This document shows, in pieces, positions 1 to 8,472 of a stretch of 30,100 nucleotides of DNA. How positions within the stretch are numbered: position 1 is the stretch's first letter; the number at the start of each line of letters is the position of its first letter. The notes beneath the pieces are model-generated. The model was not told where the DNA came from. It saw only the letters and a program-made list of their open reading frames with translations, and did no database searches. Origin of the DNA: a virus; IMG/VR virus record IMGVR_UViG_3300033144_004193, positions 1 to 30,100 of that record; one strand, 5' to 3'. The translations under genes were made by a program, and so were the position numbers.

Positions 1-126
1 AACACCGCGATATCTCTAAGACAGGGTGCAACAGCTTCTCCAACTGGCGGAACAAGATCTCCTCTTGCCGCTATCCAATCAGCATTAGAAGATCTTACAG
101 CTTCTGGGGTTTTGCCAGGATTTTAA
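1..126 (+). CDS. 3' end of an unidentified plus-strand gene (partial)
   Basis: Frame 1 is open from the first base to a TAA at 124-126, giving the last 41 residues of a protein that ends in ALEDLTASGVLPGF. The residues look like a normal protein C-terminus (Ala/Ser/Thr-rich, then an amphipathic helix), not like the antisense shadow of a known gene. It converges on the minus-strand gene that ends at 123, and the two stop codons share the palindrome TTAA, so there is no room for a terminator between them. Too little is visible to name a family. It could be a chance open frame, but 41 codons without a stop in AT-rich DNA makes a real gene more likely. Confidence 0.55.
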   Translation, partial: NTAISLRQGATASPTGGTRSPLAAIQSALEDLTASGVLPGF

Positions 127-1238
127 CAAATGGTATTTCTTAATATCATTGTTAAATAATAGGCGAGAAATAAATTAATAAGGAATTGAGTTTGGTTGGT
201 TAGTTTACTATATTTAGTCATAAACTTTTTATCTTTAAGAATATCAATAAGAAGAAGATTTACTTGTTGTTTAAAATAAACTTTCAATACAGTTCTTTTT
301 AAAGCCATTAACCCTCTCACATGGCCATAGTATTTTTTTCCACATAGTGAGTTACTATCCTGTAAAGTCTTTATAAACAATTTAAGAACAGTAGTTATTA
401 ATACAATATGTTTAGTATCAGTTAAGCCTTCAGTTATTAAATTGGCTAGTGTAGAGTTTATCTTCGAAATCTTTCTAGCTTCCTCTTTCGCTTTCCTATC
501 AATGGCCCTATAGACAGTAATTTTTCTAACAACATTATCAATAATCTTAGCTCCCTTTTCTATAGACTGCCCTTGATATAGACTTTCATCATCGTCTGTA
601 GTCTCGACTTCACTTTTCATTCTAGACCCACCTGCATCTTGAATTTTAAAATATGCATCCAGAAAACTTTTTTGACTCTGCCTTATTCGAGTTCTGCTTT
701 CCTGGATAAATAATGAAATTTTATCAAGATTATTTTCTTTGAATGCCTTTGTATATCGTTTTATCATTTCTTGTGTAAGAAAATAAAGAGCTCTAGGAAT
801 GGTTTTTTCTCTTGAAAAAAGATGGGTTTTAGTTAATGTTTCTAAAGCATATTTGAAGGCCTCATCTACACAATATATCATATGTCTATGCATTAAATTG
901 GTATATTGACGAATCATATAAAACAACATAATATTTCGATATGTTATCATATCATTTTTCTTTAAAAAGTATTGCATTAAAAAAATATAAAAATTTGACA
1001 ATGCTTCTTTATGAAGAAGAAAATTTGCTTCTTTCCTTCCAGCCCATCTACGTTTTGTAAATTCTCTTATATCTTTTTCTGAAAGTCCGACAATCTTTAA
1101 TAAATCATAATAATGTTTTTTTAGATCGGGACGATAACAGGGTTCTGATAATGCACTAAGATTCTTGGCAACAACACTGGAAAGATATCTTTTGAATTTA
1201 GCCTCATCTACTTTGGCTTTACTTTTTAAGATGTCCAT
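123..1238 (-). CDS. Unknown 371-aa protein at the distal end of the baseplate operon
   Basis: I do not recognise this protein. It is Lys/Arg-rich and mostly helical by composition, with several Tyr/Phe/Leu-rich stretches (about residues 80-130 and 340-371) but no clear signal peptide or catalytic motif. An acidic linker around residue 215 (TTDDDES) may separate two helical halves. The ATG lies two bases after the stop of the gp6/J-like gene, so it is probably translated by coupling from that gene; the purine-rich GTTAGGG just upstream is inside the previous gene. Its position as last gene of a baseplate operon suggests a virion or assembly role, but that is inference from context only. Confidence 0.7.
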   Translation of the reverse strand: MDILKSKAKVDEAKFKRYLSSVVAKNLSALSEPCYRPDLKKHYYDLLKIVGLSEKDIREFTKRRWAGRKEANFLLHKEALSNFYIFLMQYFLKKNDMITYRNIMLFYMIRQYTNLMHRHMIYCVDEAFKYALETLTKTHLFSREKTIPRALYFLTQEMIKRYTKAFKENNLDKISLFIQESRTRIRQSQKSFLDAYFKIQDAGGSRMKSEVETTDDDESLYQGQSIEKGAKIIDNVVRKITVYRAIDRKAKEEARKISKINSTLANLITEGLTDTKHIVLITTVLKLFIKTLQDSNSLCGKKYYGHVRGLMALKRTVLKVYFKQQVNLLLIDILKDKKFMTKYSKLTNQTQFLINLFLAYYLTMILRNTIC

Positions 1239-1240
1239 AA

Positions 1241-3718
1241 TTATAGAACCCTAACTGTAATATTTTCCTCTTGAAAATAAACATACTCAGGACCATATCT
1301 TAGTAGTTGTTCTTGAGTAAGCTCTTGAAGATCAAATGAAAAGAAGATACTAGTCTCAGGTTTGATTAATCTACAATGACTGACCCCATCAATTTCCTGA
1401 ACTACATCTATAATTTCAGATCTATAAATAAATGCATTTGTCCCGAACCTATCTTCGAACGCATCTACGATAGTCTCCCTAACTGTGGTCTGCATAGAAG
1501 AGAGAGTCCCACTAAATGTTTCTTCTCTGAATACTTCGACTTCAAGTAATAATGGTATAGTATATAGAGGTATAGTAATCCATCCTCTTTCAGAATAAAT
1601 ATATTTAGTTCCTCTATTTGTTACAGTAAGAATTGAGTCAGCGATTGGTTGTTCATATATAAAAGTAACAGCTGTAGCATCTATACATGTAATAATATTA
1701 TCTTGATGAATACCTTCATCAGTAATAATAAAACTATCTCCCAAATCACAGAAGGGTGGCTCTTCTTCTAAAATATCAACAACTGCGGTATGAGTTGTAG
1801 GGTTTAGTTTCATTCCAGACAGAAGTCCATGAGTATTAGTAAATTTTATATTTACAAAGTCGGTCAGCATCTTTTTATCAGCCAAATCAACCGTGCTGAC
1901 TATAACTTGTAAAATCTCAAGTTCAAACGCTCTCTGATCAATTGAGTCATAATAATCTTTTTCTATGACTGGTACATCATAGACAATGATAGCAGTTGTA
2001 TCGTCTACAACATTTGATCTCATAAATGCGCTTAAATCTTTTCTGAATGTAACTTTATTTGAATATTTAGCAACTGGATCTCCACCTGGTTCACTAATTG
2101 TAAATTCATATGTTTGTTCGCCTTCAGGGATATCAGTGAAGGGATCAAATGTATAAACAAAATACTCTGCTGTTGCATCATTCGTCATAGCAAAAGTAGC
2201 ACCAGTAGATTGAATAACCATTTCACAGGTTGCTAGATCTGAATCTCCTTGTGTGGATTTATAAAAGAGCTGAAATATTCCTTGTGTACCACTTCTTTCA
2301 ACTGTTAATAAATCAGAATAAATATCGTAAGTTGAAGGGAAACTAGTTTCTAGCGCTGGAATTACATCAACAGCATAAATAATATACTCATATAGACCAA
2401 CTGTATTTATCGGTTCTATGCTTATTCCAAACATCGTATAATACTGATCATCCCCAATAGTAATAAGATCATCTCTTGGAATAAGGCTTGTTCCTGGAGG
2501 TACGGTAAAGACAGCATTTCTTGTTGGAACTAAATTATCAACTTCATCAGCTCCCGTTCCATATATAAGCCCACTAAATAACTCAATTTCATTTACCAAT
2601 AAATCAGATCGTTTTAAAATAGGTAATGCATTTTGAGCCAGTGGAAGGTTAGGTTCAATAACATTAATATTTTGATAATCGCTCTCAGTAACCAGTCTGT
2701 TCAATGCAGTAAGAGATGCTATTGAATTGCTACGAACTTCTTCTAATGATTCTTCATCCTCTCCACCAAAAGCAGCAGAGTTATTAATGACCTCATAATT
2801 AACAATCTGATTTAAACCTGCTAGGGTTGTTACATATATTCTTTCCCCTTCTCTTATTGATCCAGCAATAACATTTCCAGCCGATCCGTTTGTAACTCCT
2901 GTGGTTGTTAAAACAGCAGCACCCGCTTGAGGTTGTTCCCCTATCAGACCATTACCGAATGACAATCTTCTTCCAGTATCAGTTCTTCGTGACACATAGC
3001 CTTTATCAGTAGGACTCATTAGAAATAAACTACTAAATTCAGTCCATGTAGTAAAGCCAGCATCTCCAATATTTTTTATTTGAACTACAAGATCAGCAAC
3101 CTGACCTGCTAAAGGGATATCTAAAACTACAAACTGATATTGTTGAGTATCCCCATCAATCTGAAATTCTTGAATAACTTCATTTATTTGTCTCGCAGGC
3201 ATAACAAAACTAAAGCTTTCACCATCCGGGTTAATTGAAACAGGCAGGTTAAACCTTTTATTATCTTCTATATATAAAATGCTTACCTCAGCATTATTAG
3301 TTACAGTGATTGTTAAATCATAATATGTCCTAAATTCAATATCACCATCAGCATTAAATTTAAAACCATCGGGGATGGTAAAAGAGGTTAATGGATCATC
3401 AAAACCAAATGGTATAGTCATAAGTAAATTAACATTGGCAAATGACGCTTCTCTCGTATTATATCCCAAAAATGCAGAAAGATTTAGGATTGATTCGGGG
3501 AGTTGTGCGGTAGTGAGAAAAAATTCTCTATATGTTGAAAGTTGATAAAATAAAAGATTGCTTGTAAGAGTTGAAATCGTATCAACTATAAAAGACAAAA
3601 ATGAAGATTTTGTTAAATCTACGTTTTCCAGTTCGAGATAGCTTTTTACTTGATCGCTAATCTGCGCTCTGATTGATTCTCTAGAAAGATAGATTTGACT
3701 TGATAATGTGTCTGCCAT
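1241..3718 (-). CDS. Baseplate wedge protein, T4 gp6 / gpJ-like
   Basis: This 825-aa protein is the main baseplate wedge component, the family that forms the ring around the tail hub and drives sheath contraction. The N-terminal part (about residues 45-90, including YREFFLTTAQLPES and the following LSAFLGY) has the look of gp6-type wedge proteins. The centre carries the baseplate-J signature: FGNGLIG at 254-260, GGEDEESLEEVR at 318-329 and RLVTESDY at 341-348. The C-terminal 480 residues are beta-rich and end with a region resembling the J/gp6 C-terminus. Its length is close to that of large gp6 proteins. AAGGAT precedes the ATG. It sits next to a gp25-like gene with one unknown gene between, as in other contractile-tail phages. 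Confidence 0.85.
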   Translation of the reverse strand: MADTLSSQIYLSRESIRAQISDQVKSYLELENVDLTKSSFLSFIVDTISTLTSNLLFYQLSTYREFFLTTAQLPESILNLSAFLGYNTREASFANVNLLMTIPFGFDDPLTSFTIPDGFKFNADGDIEFRTYYDLTITVTNNAEVSILYIEDNKRFNLPVSINPDGESFSFVMPARQINEVIQEFQIDGDTQQYQFVVLDIPLAGQVADLVVQIKNIGDAGFTTWTEFSSLFLMSPTDKGYVSRRTDTGRRLSFGNGLIGEQPQAGAAVLTTTGVTNGSAGNVIAGSIREGERIYVTTLAGLNQIVNYEVINNSAAFGGEDEESLEEVRSNSIASLTALNRLVTESDYQNINVIEPNLPLAQNALPILKRSDLLVNEIELFSGLIYGTGADEVDNLVPTRNAVFTVPPGTSLIPRDDLITIGDDQYYTMFGISIEPINTVGLYEYIIYAVDVIPALETSFPSTYDIYSDLLTVERSGTQGIFQLFYKSTQGDSDLATCEMVIQSTGATFAMTNDATAEYFVYTFDPFTDIPEGEQTYEFTISEPGGDPVAKYSNKVTFRKDLSAFMRSNVVDDTTAIIVYDVPVIEKDYYDSIDQRAFELEILQVIVSTVDLADKKMLTDFVNIKFTNTHGLLSGMKLNPTTHTAVVDILEEEPPFCDLGDSFIITDEGIHQDNIITCIDATAVTFIYEQPIADSILTVTNRGTKYIYSERGWITIPLYTIPLLLEVEVFREETFSGTLSSMQTTVRETIVDAFEDRFGTNAFIYRSEIIDVVQEIDGVSHCRLIKPETSIFFSFDLQELTQEQLLRYGPEYVYFQEENITVRVL

Positions 3719-3730
3719 ATTAATATCCTT

Positions 3731-4381
3731 TTATATATAATAAAATCCAGTTCTGTGATCATGTAAAGAGATAAGAGTTTCTCTTAAATTTTCATCTTTA
3801 TTTAGAAGCTTTGCAATAAATTCAGAATCTTCTAAAGAATGAATATTCTTATCATAATCAACAAATGAATAGACGTTGTCAACCTGTGCTTCAACTTCTT
3901 CTAGTCCAACACTTTGCATAGTTTCAATTTTTAGTTTCCAAAATCTCCTATCGGTATTGACAGATATTTCTACTCCACTAACTTGAAATACCGGATAAGT
4001 ATCATTAACTGGTCTTAAATATTCTTGCTCTAGTTTTATAATATCATTTGCATAAGGAATAAATCCATATGAGCTTGGGATTACTAATGAAGTAATATTC
4101 TCTTTATTATAACCAGTCTCTTGCCCATCAAATGCAGTTGTAACATCTTCAATAAAATAGACTGGTAATAAAAGAATCTTATTTCGTTTGACTCCTGATA
4201 AGTCTCCCGTAAATTCATAGGGACCTCCAAACAACAGTTCATCATCCCATACAGTATCAGGAACATCTAAATTATAATATGTTGTTAAGAAGGCAACAGC
4301 ATGTTTACTATAAAAATTATATATTAAATCTTGATACTCGTGAATATAATCATATATTCTGGTGTAATTTTGAATTGTCAT
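3731..4381 (-). CDS. Unknown baseplate-cluster protein (216 aa)
   Basis: The function is not recognised with confidence. The protein is rich in Tyr, Phe and Asp, with a central segment (about residues 35-80: VWDDELLFGGPYEF, then LSG and LLLPVYF) that looks like a conserved structural core. No signal peptide, membrane segment or catalytic motif is visible. It lies between the gp25-like and gp6/J-like wedge genes with 12-15 bp gaps and has AGGAAAA before its ATG. In T4-type phages small wedge or hub proteins occupy such positions (gp53-like roles). I infer a baseplate structural component and do not claim homology to gp53. Confidence 0.75.
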   Translation of the reverse strand: MTIQNYTRIYDYIHEYQDLIYNFYSKHAVAFLTTYYNLDVPDTVWDDELLFGGPYEFTGDLSGVKRNKILLLPVYFIEDVTTAFDGQETGYNKENITSLVIPSSYGFIPYANDIIKLEQEYLRPVNDTYPVFQVSGVEISVNTDRRFWKLKIETMQSVGLEEVEAQVDNVYSFVDYDKNIHSLEDSEFIAKLLNKDENLRETLISLHDHRTGFYYI

Positions 4382-4396
4382 ATTTTTTCCTATGTT

Positions 4397-4840
4397 TTAA
4401 TCTGTGACTGGAACTTCAAAAACCTTAAAATAAATAGTCTCATCTATTCCAATATTCAGCTCAGAAGATTCTCCTTGATAGTCAACTTGAATTGTAATAC
4501 TAAATCCCTTTCCTTGATTAAAAAAAGCAACGGCTACATCTTGTATAATAGCTCTATCATCGTATCTTATAAGTACGCCTGTTACTTCATTTTTGATAGC
4601 TTCAGCCGTCTGTGCATCTGCTGGCTCAAAAACCATTTTATATAGATCGCTCCCATATTCGGGATCAAATACATAACTTCGTTTTGGGGTAAGTAGAATA
4701 TTATTCCAAGAATTTAGAATGACATTTATATCTTTAATTCTTTTAAAATCCCCAATAGGGGCTATAGTAGATACATAATCCGCAAGCTTATCATTTGATC
4801 CTCTTACTGCAACATTAAATCTATCTAATAAATTTGGCAT
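4397..4840 (-). CDS. Baseplate wedge protein, T4 gp25-like
   Basis: This 147-aa protein has the length and pattern of the gp25/gpW-like lysozyme-fold wedge family that nucleates sheath assembly at the baseplate. The diagnostic core is visible at about residues 40-75: NSWNNILLTPKRSYVFDPEYG, followed by MVFEPADAQT. The next helix (EVTGVLIRYDDRAII) and the strand pair around VDYQGESSELNIGI complete the family pattern. AAGGAAAA lies before the ATG. It is in one operon with the gp6/J-like gene downstream and the gp26-like gene upstream, the usual context of gp25. Confidence 0.88.
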   Translation of the reverse strand: MPNLLDRFNVAVRGSNDKLADYVSTIAPIGDFKRIKDINVILNSWNNILLTPKRSYVFDPEYGSDLYKMVFEPADAQTAEAIKNEVTGVLIRYDDRAIIQDVAVAFFNQGKGFSITIQVDYQGESSELNIGIDETIYFKVFEVPVTD

Positions 4841-4849
4841 ATGTTTTCC

Positions 4850-5059
4850 TTACTGATTGACCCCAGAAGTCATGTCTGTATATTTCTGTTCTTTTTCATT
4901 TTCCAACTCGGTTTTCCATTTAAGATAATCAACAAACCGGGTATAGGGCATACTTATAACTTCATCATATGATTGTTTACTCAGCTCCATACAGGAGTAA
5001 ATTTCTTCTCTCACTGTATCTTTAAACGATATTACTTTATCGTGCTGAGTACAATGCAC
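4850..5059 (-). CDS. C-terminal extension of the gp26-like protein, probably made by +1 frameshifting
   Basis: This 69-codon frame overlaps the end of the gp26-like gene by 23 bp and is in the +1 frame relative to it. Its first possible start is a GTG with no ribosome binding site upstream; the next ATG is at codon 24 and also lacks one. The +1 frame is closed by TAG only about nine codons before the GTG, so any shift must occur in that short window, where TTT TTT C lies. The peptide (YDEVISMPYTRFVDYLKWK, then a charged coil) resembles the small proteins that follow gp26-type genes in other myophages and the T parts of G/GT tail chaperones. Most likely read as a 326-residue fusion. A sequencing error in the T6 run would also produce this picture. 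Confidence 0.6.
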   Translation of the reverse strand: MHCTQHDKVISFKDTVREEIYSCMELSKQSYDEVISMPYTRFVDYLKWKTELENEKEQKYTDMTSGVNQ

Positions 5060-5831
5060 GAAAAAAGCTGTCGACCAGATCTATAATATAGTCCTGCTCA
5101 TGACCACATGTACTGCACACACTCTGCATCTTTAACTCAATTCCATACTTACCAAATGAATCGTCATACTTTTGATAGATGGCTCTTTTATCCCTCGCTG
5201 GCAGAGACATATATGCATCAATAATATCCTCTCGCTCTTTATAAATGGTAGCTTCTTTACTTGCTTCTATATCTTGTGTAAAACGATCAATGATAAGAGT
5301 TTCAGTCATAATATCAAGAGTTGTTCCTGGTCTATGTCCAATTGTTTTAGATGCGGTAATCTCATCAAACAATGTAGGTTGTTTAATAACTGCTACAACT
5401 CCCTTTGAAACTGGAAGCTTAACACTAACATGATCAGTTAATATATTCTTGCCAGTATAACCAGTATAACTAAAAGTTTCAGATGCTTGAACTGTAACTT
5501 CATATTCTTTATTACACTCTGAGCAGCTAATCTCGTAATTTCTTATTTCTTCATATGTAATATGATATAGACCAAATATTAAAGCGTCTCTATCTTTCAA
5601 AGTTACATTCCTCAGAAAATCATCGAAAGATTTAATATTATCTGGTTTGGTAACTATTGCTTCGAATAAGCATGTGTTTAGATGGTCTGCTATTTTACTT
5701 GGGGTGATAAGGCTTCCTTTTAACTTTTCTTCCTCTGATACATTCAGAGATCTAATTGTATAAGACTGGTTGCCTTGGGGTGTTATTACTTCATACTCTG
5801 GGTACGCTATGTTAAATCCTTTGAACGTCAT
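5037..5831 (-). CDS. gp26-like baseplate hub assembly / tail chaperone protein with zinc ribbon
   Basis: The 264-aa protein has two CxxC pairs, C103/C106 (SCSECNKEY) and C239/C242 (SVCSTCGHEQ), which probably form one zinc ribbon bridging two halves. The N-terminal region (IRSLNVSEEEKLKGS) and a central section rich in charged helices match what I remember of the T4 gp26-type baseplate family. The location between tail tube and gp25-like genes agrees. The ATG is preceded by GGAGATAG. The C-terminus overlaps a small +1 frame and is a probable frameshift donor, which would make this a G-type chaperone with a G-T fusion form. The family assignment is from memory and context; a different zinc-binding tail protein is possible. 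Confidence 0.6.
   Translation of the reverse strand: MTFKGFNIAYPEYEVITPQGNQSYTIRSLNVSEEEKLKGSLITPSKIADHLNTCLFEAIVTKPDNIKSFDDFLRNVTLKDRDALIFGLYHITYEEIRNYEISCSECNKEYEVTVQASETFSYTGYTGKNILTDHVSVKLPVSKGVVAVIKQPTLFDEITASKTIGHRPGTTLDIMTETLIIDRFTQDIEASKEATIYKEREDIIDAYMSLPARDKRAIYQKYDDSFGKYGIELKMQSVCSTCGHEQDYIIDLVDSFFRALYSAR
5057..5069 (-). other. Putative +1 ribosomal frameshift site (TTT TTT C GTG)
   Basis: On the minus strand the gp26-like frame reads AGC TTT TTT CGT. A +1 slip moves the P-site tRNA-Phe from TTT to TTC, its cognate codon, and the next codon becomes GTG, the first codon of the downstream frame. The slip point is at Phe257. This fits the tail-assembly-chaperone theme of frameshifted overlapping genes, although the classic cases are -1. 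No stop codon or obvious Shine-Dalgarno stimulator was found at the site. Confidence 0.45.
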
Positions 5832-5867
5832 TTTATTCTATCTCCTTTCCTTCAAATCTAATTAAAA

Positions 5868-6626
5868 TTATGTTTGTGATGGACCATAATTAATAACATT
5901 TTGTTTAGCAGCTGCAAATATACCATTTGCAAAGCCTTGACACTTGGTTCTTACCCAAGGTTCATGCCAGGTATAATCTACATTAAACTCAATGTCAAGG
6001 TCCAATCTTCCAACTGTCTCAACATCACTTGTGTATAAATCTTGTGGATCTTTCGTTGGGAATACTCCATCATATGCTGCATAGTATTCTACTGTTTTTG
6101 CATCTGGTGCTGTAGTCCAGTAATACATAATTGAAGCATAAGTCGATTTGGAATATCCTTGTCCTTCATCTCCATCTTCAAGATCAGTAATACCAGTTCT
6201 GTAATCTCTAATCATTTTAACCCAACCATGCATAATGTCTAAAAGCGGAGTTCGGTTAAATTCTAAAAACTTAACAGATACTGAATTACCATAATCAATA
6301 TTTCCAGGAACTGCCCATTTAACACCACCTAAACCTGTAAACTCTACTTTGTTTAAAGTTCCCCCTGGCGGAGTCACTGAAAGACATGAAGCTGCAAGGA
6401 TGTTCTGAATAGCTCCATTAGAATTTATACCACTGGAAGTTTCGCCCCCAGATGTATTGGGGCCTCCAGTCGAAACATAATTAGGTAGGGTAGCGGGTAG
6501 TTTCTCAAACCATACAAAATGATAACCGGAAACGTAAGGGTCAGCAACACCAGCAGATGTCCCTCCAAATTTTCTAGTTAAAATATTTTGCCCCAATTGA
6601 GCAAAAGCATACTTCATTCCAGCCAT
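5868..6626 (-). CDS. Tail tube protein, T4 gp19-like
   Basis: This 252-aa protein should form the inner tube through which DNA passes. The central block YGNSVSVKFLEF followed by WVKMIRDYRTGI (about residues 117-146) is the tube-protein pattern: a beta-rich core followed by an amphipathic segment with W.K.IRDYR.G. The C-terminal part (VGRLDLDIEFNVDYTWHE) continues the beta barrel. The family is usually 150-200 aa, so this one is longer, with insertions near residues 50-75 (Gly/Ser/Thr-rich loop). AAGGAGGA precedes the ATG, consistent with a highly expressed protein. Tube and sheath genes are normally adjacent; here a HAD gene and the plus-strand cassette separate them. Confidence 0.8.
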   Translation of the reverse strand: MAGMKYAFAQLGQNILTRKFGGTSAGVADPYVSGYHFVWFEKLPATLPNYVSTGGPNTSGGETSSGINSNGAIQNILAASCLSVTPPGGTLNKVEFTGLGGVKWAVPGNIDYGNSVSVKFLEFNRTPLLDIMHGWVKMIRDYRTGITDLEDGDEGQGYSKSTYASIMYYWTTAPDAKTVEYYAAYDGVFPTKDPQDLYTSDVETVGRLDLDIEFNVDYTWHEPWVRTKCQGFANGIFAAAKQNVINYGPSQT

Positions 6627-6647
6627 TATCGATATCCTCCTTGCTGC

Positions 6648-7139
6648 TTACACAGCACGTTTATATTTGATACGCTTTTTAATAACATTTAGAACTACTT
6701 TCCAATCGCCATTTGGTATACTAATAGCTTTGTCGTCTATATAAAAATCTGCGGCTAATTTTTCAGCTGTAATTTTATCAAAGTAGATATTATTTTTCTT
6801 TAACCATTCTTCAATTTTCTTGATCTGATCTAAGTGGTTGCCTCCTAATTCCTTTGCATTTTGTTCAGAGGCTCGTGTTGTAAAAATAACTATTTCGTAA
6901 CCATTGTTTTTCAGATAGTTGATAACTTCTTTAGCACCTTCAAAAGGATCATCGTAAATTGTACCGTCCGCATATCCTTTTGAATATTTATGAATAGTTC
7001 CATCCAGATCTATCATTGCTCTTTTCTTCATTCTTTCATCTTTATTTTCTGGATATATTGTTCGAAGAATTTTTCTCTTTTTCGGAGTCGGGAATGAATC
7101 TATTGCAAAATCTTCATCCATTTGTTTTAAAGGTATCAT
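6648..7139 (-). CDS. HAD-superfamily phosphatase
   Basis: The four HAD motifs are present: DLDGT at residues 44-48 (nucleophile D44, acid/base D46), T87 in VIFTTR (motif II), a lysine near 127 (motif III) and DFYIDDKA at 131-138 (motif IV acidic pair). The cap is small, so substrates may be small phosphates or nucleic-acid ends. About 36 residues precede the catalytic domain; an alternative start at residue 37 (MKKRAMIDLDGT) would give a compact 127-aa enzyme. The first ATG is about 20 bp from a late-type promoter element and has only a weak AGG upstream. It is the promoter-proximal gene of the tube/baseplate operon. Substrate unknown; phosphatases of this type in phages are often nucleotide or polynucleotide processing enzymes. 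Confidence 0.8.
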   Translation of the reverse strand: MIPLKQMDEDFAIDSFPTPKKRKILRTIYPENKDERMKKRAMIDLDGTIHKYSKGYADGTIYDDPFEGAKEVINYLKNNGYEIVIFTTRASEQNAKELGGNHLDQIKKIEEWLKKNNIYFDKITAEKLAADFYIDDKAISIPNGDWKVVLNVIKKRIKYKRAV

Positions 7140-7159
7140 AAATTAAACCTACTAACAAT

Positions 7160-7175
7160 TTTATATTTTGTTCTA
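7160..7175 (-). promoter_or_regulatory. Late-type promoter element for the baseplate operon
   Basis: The minus strand reads TAGAACAAAATATAAA, ending about 20 bp before the HAD gene start. The same 16-mer occurs upstream of three other minus-strand genes, and near-matches upstream of two more. The 3' half resembles the T4 late promoter core TATAAATA. It is the only such element found upstream of the seven-gene block ending at 123. Confidence 0.65.
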
Positions 7176-7200
7176 AATAATTGTTTAGTTTAGAATTTAA

Positions 7201-7216
7201 AACTATATATATTAAT
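7201..7216 (+). promoter_or_regulatory. Candidate plus-strand promoter motif, copy 1
   Basis: AACTATATATATTAAT lies 52 bp before the radical SAM gene. An identical 16-mer lies 37 bp before the other plus-strand cassette (13352-13367), and both sit back to back with a minus-strand promoter element. TATATATTAAT could provide the -10 region. AAGGGGGA directly before the ATG at 7268 is the ribosome binding site. Confidence 0.45.
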
Positions 7217-7267
7217 ATTTGATATTAAATATAAATTTACTTTATTTTTTTCAAGAAAGGGGGAATC

Positions 7268-8284
7268 ATGAAACACTTTTTAAAGAAATTTGAAAATTCA
7301 GATTATAAAATAACTTTTGATTCTGAAAATGGATTGGAAATACTTCAAGGGATAAATGGAAAACCAGACCCGTTTTTCTTACAACTACCATCTTTATTGG
7401 ATATAGGTATTATGGGTCATTGTGAAAACAATTGTCATTTTTGTTATCAAAGCGACTATTATGAAGATAATATGACTCTTGATAACTTCAGAATGATTAT
7501 TGATCAAGTTAAAGTACATACAAACCAAGTCGCCCTCGGAGGAAGGGGAGATCCAAACCTTCATGAAAACTTTAAGGAGATAGTTGAATATGCAAGAGAT
7601 AATCATGTAATACCCAACTATACTACCAGTGGGATAGGGCTGACTGATGAACAGATTGAAATAAGCAAACTGTGTGGTGCTGTAGCTGTTAGCGACTATG
7701 AACAAGAATATACTTATAATGCAATAAAGAGATTCATGGATGCTGGGATAAAAACAAACATTAACATTATCTTTAACAAAGCAACTTATGAAAAATGCAT
7801 TAAATTAATCTCTGGCTATGATCCATGGATGAAGTTACCGAAATATAAAAATGAAAGTAATGTTGATCTCGCTCGTCTCAATGCTGTTATATTTTTATTA
7901 TTTAAACCCATTGGATCAGCAAAAGACAAGCTAGAATTATTCCCCACAAAATATCAGATCCATATCTTTATTGATAGAATAGTCAACAGCCCCTGTAAGT
8001 TCCAACTTGGTATGGATAGCTGTCTTACCCAATATCTTCGGAGGGAAGGTGGTGATCTAACTCCAACACAAGAACTACATATTGATTCTTGTGAAAGCGC
8101 AAGGATGTCTAGCTATATAAGCCCATCATTACAAATGGTTCCATGTAGCTTTGGGGACAATGATAAGTGTGGAGTGAATATTAAGGAGAAAGATATTGAT
8201 TATATTTGGAATAGATCCCGCAAATTCACAGGATTCAGAAAGAAACTTAAAAAGAATCCATATGTTTGTCCGTTGGGTTTCTAA
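7268..8284 (+). CDS. Radical SAM protein with SPASM-like C-terminus
   Basis: The 338-aa protein has the radical SAM cluster motif CX3CX2C at C52, C56 and C59 (GHCENNCHFCYQ) and the SAM-binding segment GGRGDPNLH at 91-99. The C-terminal region has four cysteines (C275, C293, C301, C334) spaced like a reduced SPASM or twitch domain that binds auxiliary iron-sulfur clusters. Enzymes of this layout modify peptides or proteins by radical chemistry. The ATG has AAGGGGGA just upstream. The next gene begins within the stop codon (TAATG), so the two are translationally coupled. The substrate is not known; the TNSSSSSF protein two genes on is an obvious candidate. A role in nucleotide or cofactor modification remains possible. 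Confidence 0.85.
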   Translation: MKHFLKKFENSDYKITFDSENGLEILQGINGKPDPFFLQLPSLLDIGIMGHCENNCHFCYQSDYYEDNMTLDNFRMIIDQVKVHTNQVALGGRGDPNLHENFKEIVEYARDNHVIPNYTTSGIGLTDEQIEISKLCGAVAVSDYEQEYTYNAIKRFMDAGIKTNINIIFNKATYEKCIKLISGYDPWMKLPKYKNESNVDLARLNAVIFLLFKPIGSAKDKLELFPTKYQIHIFIDRIVNSPCKFQLGMDSCLTQYLRREGGDLTPTQELHIDSCESARMSSYISPSLQMVPCSFGDNDKCGVNIKEKDIDYIWNRSRKFTGFRKKLKKNPYVCPLGF

Positions 8285-8472
8285 TGTCAATATATGAATA
8301 TCAATGTCCCCAGTGTAATAAAATTATTGAATTTTGGGCGGAAGTTGATGAGAGGCAAGAACCAACATGTAAAACATGTAAAATAAAAATGCCAAAAATA
8401 ATATCACAATCTAGTTTTCATCTGAAAGGTTCAGGATGGGCACGGAATGGATATAGCAAGGAGAAAGGATGA
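8284..8472 (+). CDS. FmdB-like zinc ribbon protein
   Basis: The start is taken as the ATG at 8284, which overlaps the TAA of the radical SAM gene; a longer frame from TTG at 8266 would run inside that gene. The 62-aa product begins MSIYEYQCPQC and has C8/C11 and C29/C32, with a tail of KGSGWARNGY, the pattern of the small FmdB-type regulatory zinc-ribbon family (aromatic YEY before the first CxxC, a GSGW motif near the end). Family members bind zinc and their function is poorly known. The final TGA overlaps the next gene's ATG (ATGA). As part of a coupled operon it could hold or present the substrate of the radical SAM enzyme, but this is inference. Confidence 0.75.
   Translation: MSIYEYQCPQCNKIIEFWAEVDERQEPTCKTCKIKMPKIISQSSFHLKGSGWARNGYSKEKG

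Noticed and set aside
4331-4645. 104-codon plus-strand open frame over gp25-like and the neighbouring gene
   Set aside because: Antisense to two well-supported genes and crossing their junction; composition (Ile/Ser/Tyr/Asn-rich) is typical of AT-rich antisense frames.
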